Shown here: one piece after another, positions 62,333 to 64,000 of the stretch | How the letters are laid out: the number at the start of each line of letters is the position of its first letter | Numbering within the stretch: the stretch's first letter is position 1 | Source of the DNA: Erythrocercus mccallii | Taxonomy: Eukaryota; Chordata; Aves; Passeriformes; Dicruridae | NCBI GenBank assembly: GCA_013397435.1 | Contig: VZRG01000533.1 | Coordinates: 186,001 to 250,000 of the forward strand | Direction of reading: 5' to 3' | Length of the DNA: 64,000 nt | Translations under genes and position numbers: made by a program | The notes under the pieces: model-generated | The model's input: only the letters and a program-made list of their open reading frames with translations | Databases searched by the model: none | Told to the model about the DNA's origin: nothing

Positions 62333-63382
62333 TCCACAGCAACAAACTTAGAGAATGTAGGAATCAGTCTCATTATGGAAGAAAGGGGAACTTTATGAAA
62401 TATATTTACAGAAAAAGAAGGCGAGAGAAGGAAGAAAAGAGTACTGTACCAACTCCACTAGGGAAATAAAAGAGACTACCACCCTTATGCCAACAGAAAA
62501 AGGCATAGAATTACTAGAAAAACAACTATAAAGACATCGTAAATCAAACAGCATAGAGTTTAGAACATCAAAAACGCAGAAATTTTCATCTATTATTAAT
62601 TATGATAAAAAATTCTATCTCAGAATATTTTACACAGCAGCTGTTGCCAAGAAAATCTACATCTTCTTGAGCTGAGAAACTTTAAAATCAGAAGCAAATC
62701 TTTGTGTAGCCAGTGGAGATAGCATAGATATTAACACAGTATTTCAATGTCTTATTTCCATTTTCCAGTCAATTAAAAACACAAATATGAAATACAAAAA
62801 CGATTTTAATTTTATTTTGATCTTATTTAAATATTTTACTGAGCCCAAATATCCTGATGTCGATTTTGTGTGTGTCTGCATGTGTTATGAAAATCCAGTC
62901 ATCTCTGTAAAATTGAGTTATGGCTGTTAATCCATGTGGATTAGTAGTTCTAAAAAGTAATTTATTTACTGTTTTAATTCTTTCCCTTGTAGTAGTTTTG
63001 ATGTGGCTGAGAACCTCTTTTGAACATGGAGTCAGAGTTAGGATTCACCAGATTTGCTCCCTCTTGAATCCTGTTAGCCCTTACTGTGGCAGCTAAACCA
63101 CAGTGACCAAACTGCTGCCATTATCTTTTTATTGATCTGGTTTTTTTAAGGAGCTGGTTCAGGATTTGGATCCATGAGTATAGGTGCGTTTCCCACAGCA
63201 AGCATTTGGCCAGGGGGCGGGGGCAGAATTACATTTTGTACAGCTTGGGACTTCTGTCTCTGCAATCCGCTGCATCTCTTCACATGTTTTGTCATGTGTT
63301 AATTTAGATTGCAAATTCCTCAGGCTGGGACCTACATGGCTCTTTGTGGGCAATAGTTGTTGGCAGTGCTTAAGGAAATGAG
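62333..63382. other. Unassigned AT-rich DNA
   Basis: Nothing recognisable as a gene or element. Confidence 0.45.
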
Positions 63383-63545
63383 TAGAATGGACTGTTGCAG
63401 TCAGAAGGGACCTACAGGGATCATCTCTTCTGCCTGACCACTTCAGGGCTGATCAAGTTAAGGCACGTTAAAAGGCATTGTCCAAACACTGTGTCTCTTA
63501 AACACTGACGTGCTTGGGGCATCAAAAGCATTCACTGTTTCTTCT
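63383..63545 (-). mobile_element. CR1 LINE fragment of a different subgroup, antisense
   Basis: AGAAGGGACCTACAGGGATCATCTC, then CTGCCTGACCACTTCAGGGCTG, GGCATTGTCCAAA and TCTTAAACACTGAC-GTGCTTGGGGCATC are the reverse complement of a CR1 3' region. Its wording (CTGACCACTTCAGGGCTGA) differs from the GGGCTCTGAGCAACCTGG type seen in six other copies, so it belongs to a separate and probably older CR1 lineage. Confidence 0.82.
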
Positions 63546-64000
63546 CTAAAATTAAGACATGTAAAGTTATAGCTGAAATGTCCATGTTACCCTGTCCATG
63601 TGTTTCAGTGTGTTTTAATGGTAGGAGGTATTCTGGTCTCCACATGTGCTCAGTACCTGGCTTTTCATCAGGGAATAATTTATAGCCATCTAAGTCACAA
63701 ACTATGGTTCTTGTGAGTGAATTAGTTATTATTTGTCTTGCTGAAAGATAAGGCATACAAAAAATATTGATTAAACCCTAACTTGTTAAAACAGAGGGGG
63801 AAGGGGGAAGAGAGAATTTTCAGGGGAAATACCAGTTACAGCAAACAGCTATAGCCAAGTCATCTCTCATGGTTAGTATTTGTCAACAGTGTAACACATT
63901 TGCATCAGTCAGGAAAGTCATCGAAGCTGTTCACTTGGAAGAATTGCAGTCTCTTGTTCTTGAAGCAGCAGTGAAATGACAACCTATAAAATGCTTGCAA
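63546..64000. other. Unassigned non-coding DNA
   Basis: No gene or element recognised up to the window edge. Confidence 0.4.

Noticed and set aside
62236..62469. Lys/Arg-rich plus-strand frame
   Set aside because: Encoded by an A-rich low-complexity tract.
1..64000. CRISPR arrays, operons, ribosome-binding sites, tRNA or rRNA genes, telomeric or centromeric satellite
   Set aside because: No regularly spaced repeats, no cloverleaf-like box A/box B pair noticed outside the SINE relics, and no satellite arrays; the DNA is vertebrate in character.

Overview
This 64 kb window looks like a gene-poor stretch of a bird nuclear genome, either intergenic or deep inside a large intron. The main evidence is nine segments from eight copies of CR1 LINE 3' ends, including the avian hallmark tail built on ATTCTATG. 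The copies resemble the young CR1 groups of neoavian birds, but I cannot name the species. The base composition is AT-rich with short GC-rich patches. I found no convincing multi-exon protein-coding gene, tRNA, rRNA, CRISPR array or prokaryotic feature. The longest open frames without Ns (about 140-152 codons) are about what chance gives in 64 kb read in six frames.

Layout. 1-2.1 kb: a CR1 copy split by a 501-bp solo LTR with a clean 4-bp target duplication. 6.4-8.1 kb: a short CR1, then an LTR-like end running into an assembly gap (7777-8093). 9.1-10.7 kb: remains of an old CR1-like LINE, with the end of its endonuclease and the linker before its reverse transcriptase. 12.3, 19.2 and 30.1 kb: further sense-strand CR1 3' ends. 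33.0-33.4 kb: a badly decayed non-LTR reverse transcriptase whose family motifs lie in three different frames. 34.1 and 44.4 kb: two MIR-like SINE relics. 44.6, 53.7, 61.5 and 63.4 kb: antisense CR1 pieces. 56998-57332: a second assembly gap. GC-rich patches lie near 24.6-25.5, 25.9-26.3 and 51.4-51.6 kb. A cluster of interleaved inverted repeats lies at 46.1-46.3 kb.

No genes can be seen working together here. The window records retrotransposon layers of different ages: MIR and ancient LINE relics, then avian CR1 3' ends, then an endogenous retrovirus that entered one of those CR1 copies and recombined to a solo LTR. The long stretches between repeats may hold non-coding regulatory elements, but that needs cross-species alignment. 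The one reading frame I keep as a possible exon is on the minus strand at 62214-61900. It ends at a perfect splice donor, but I do not recognise its product.
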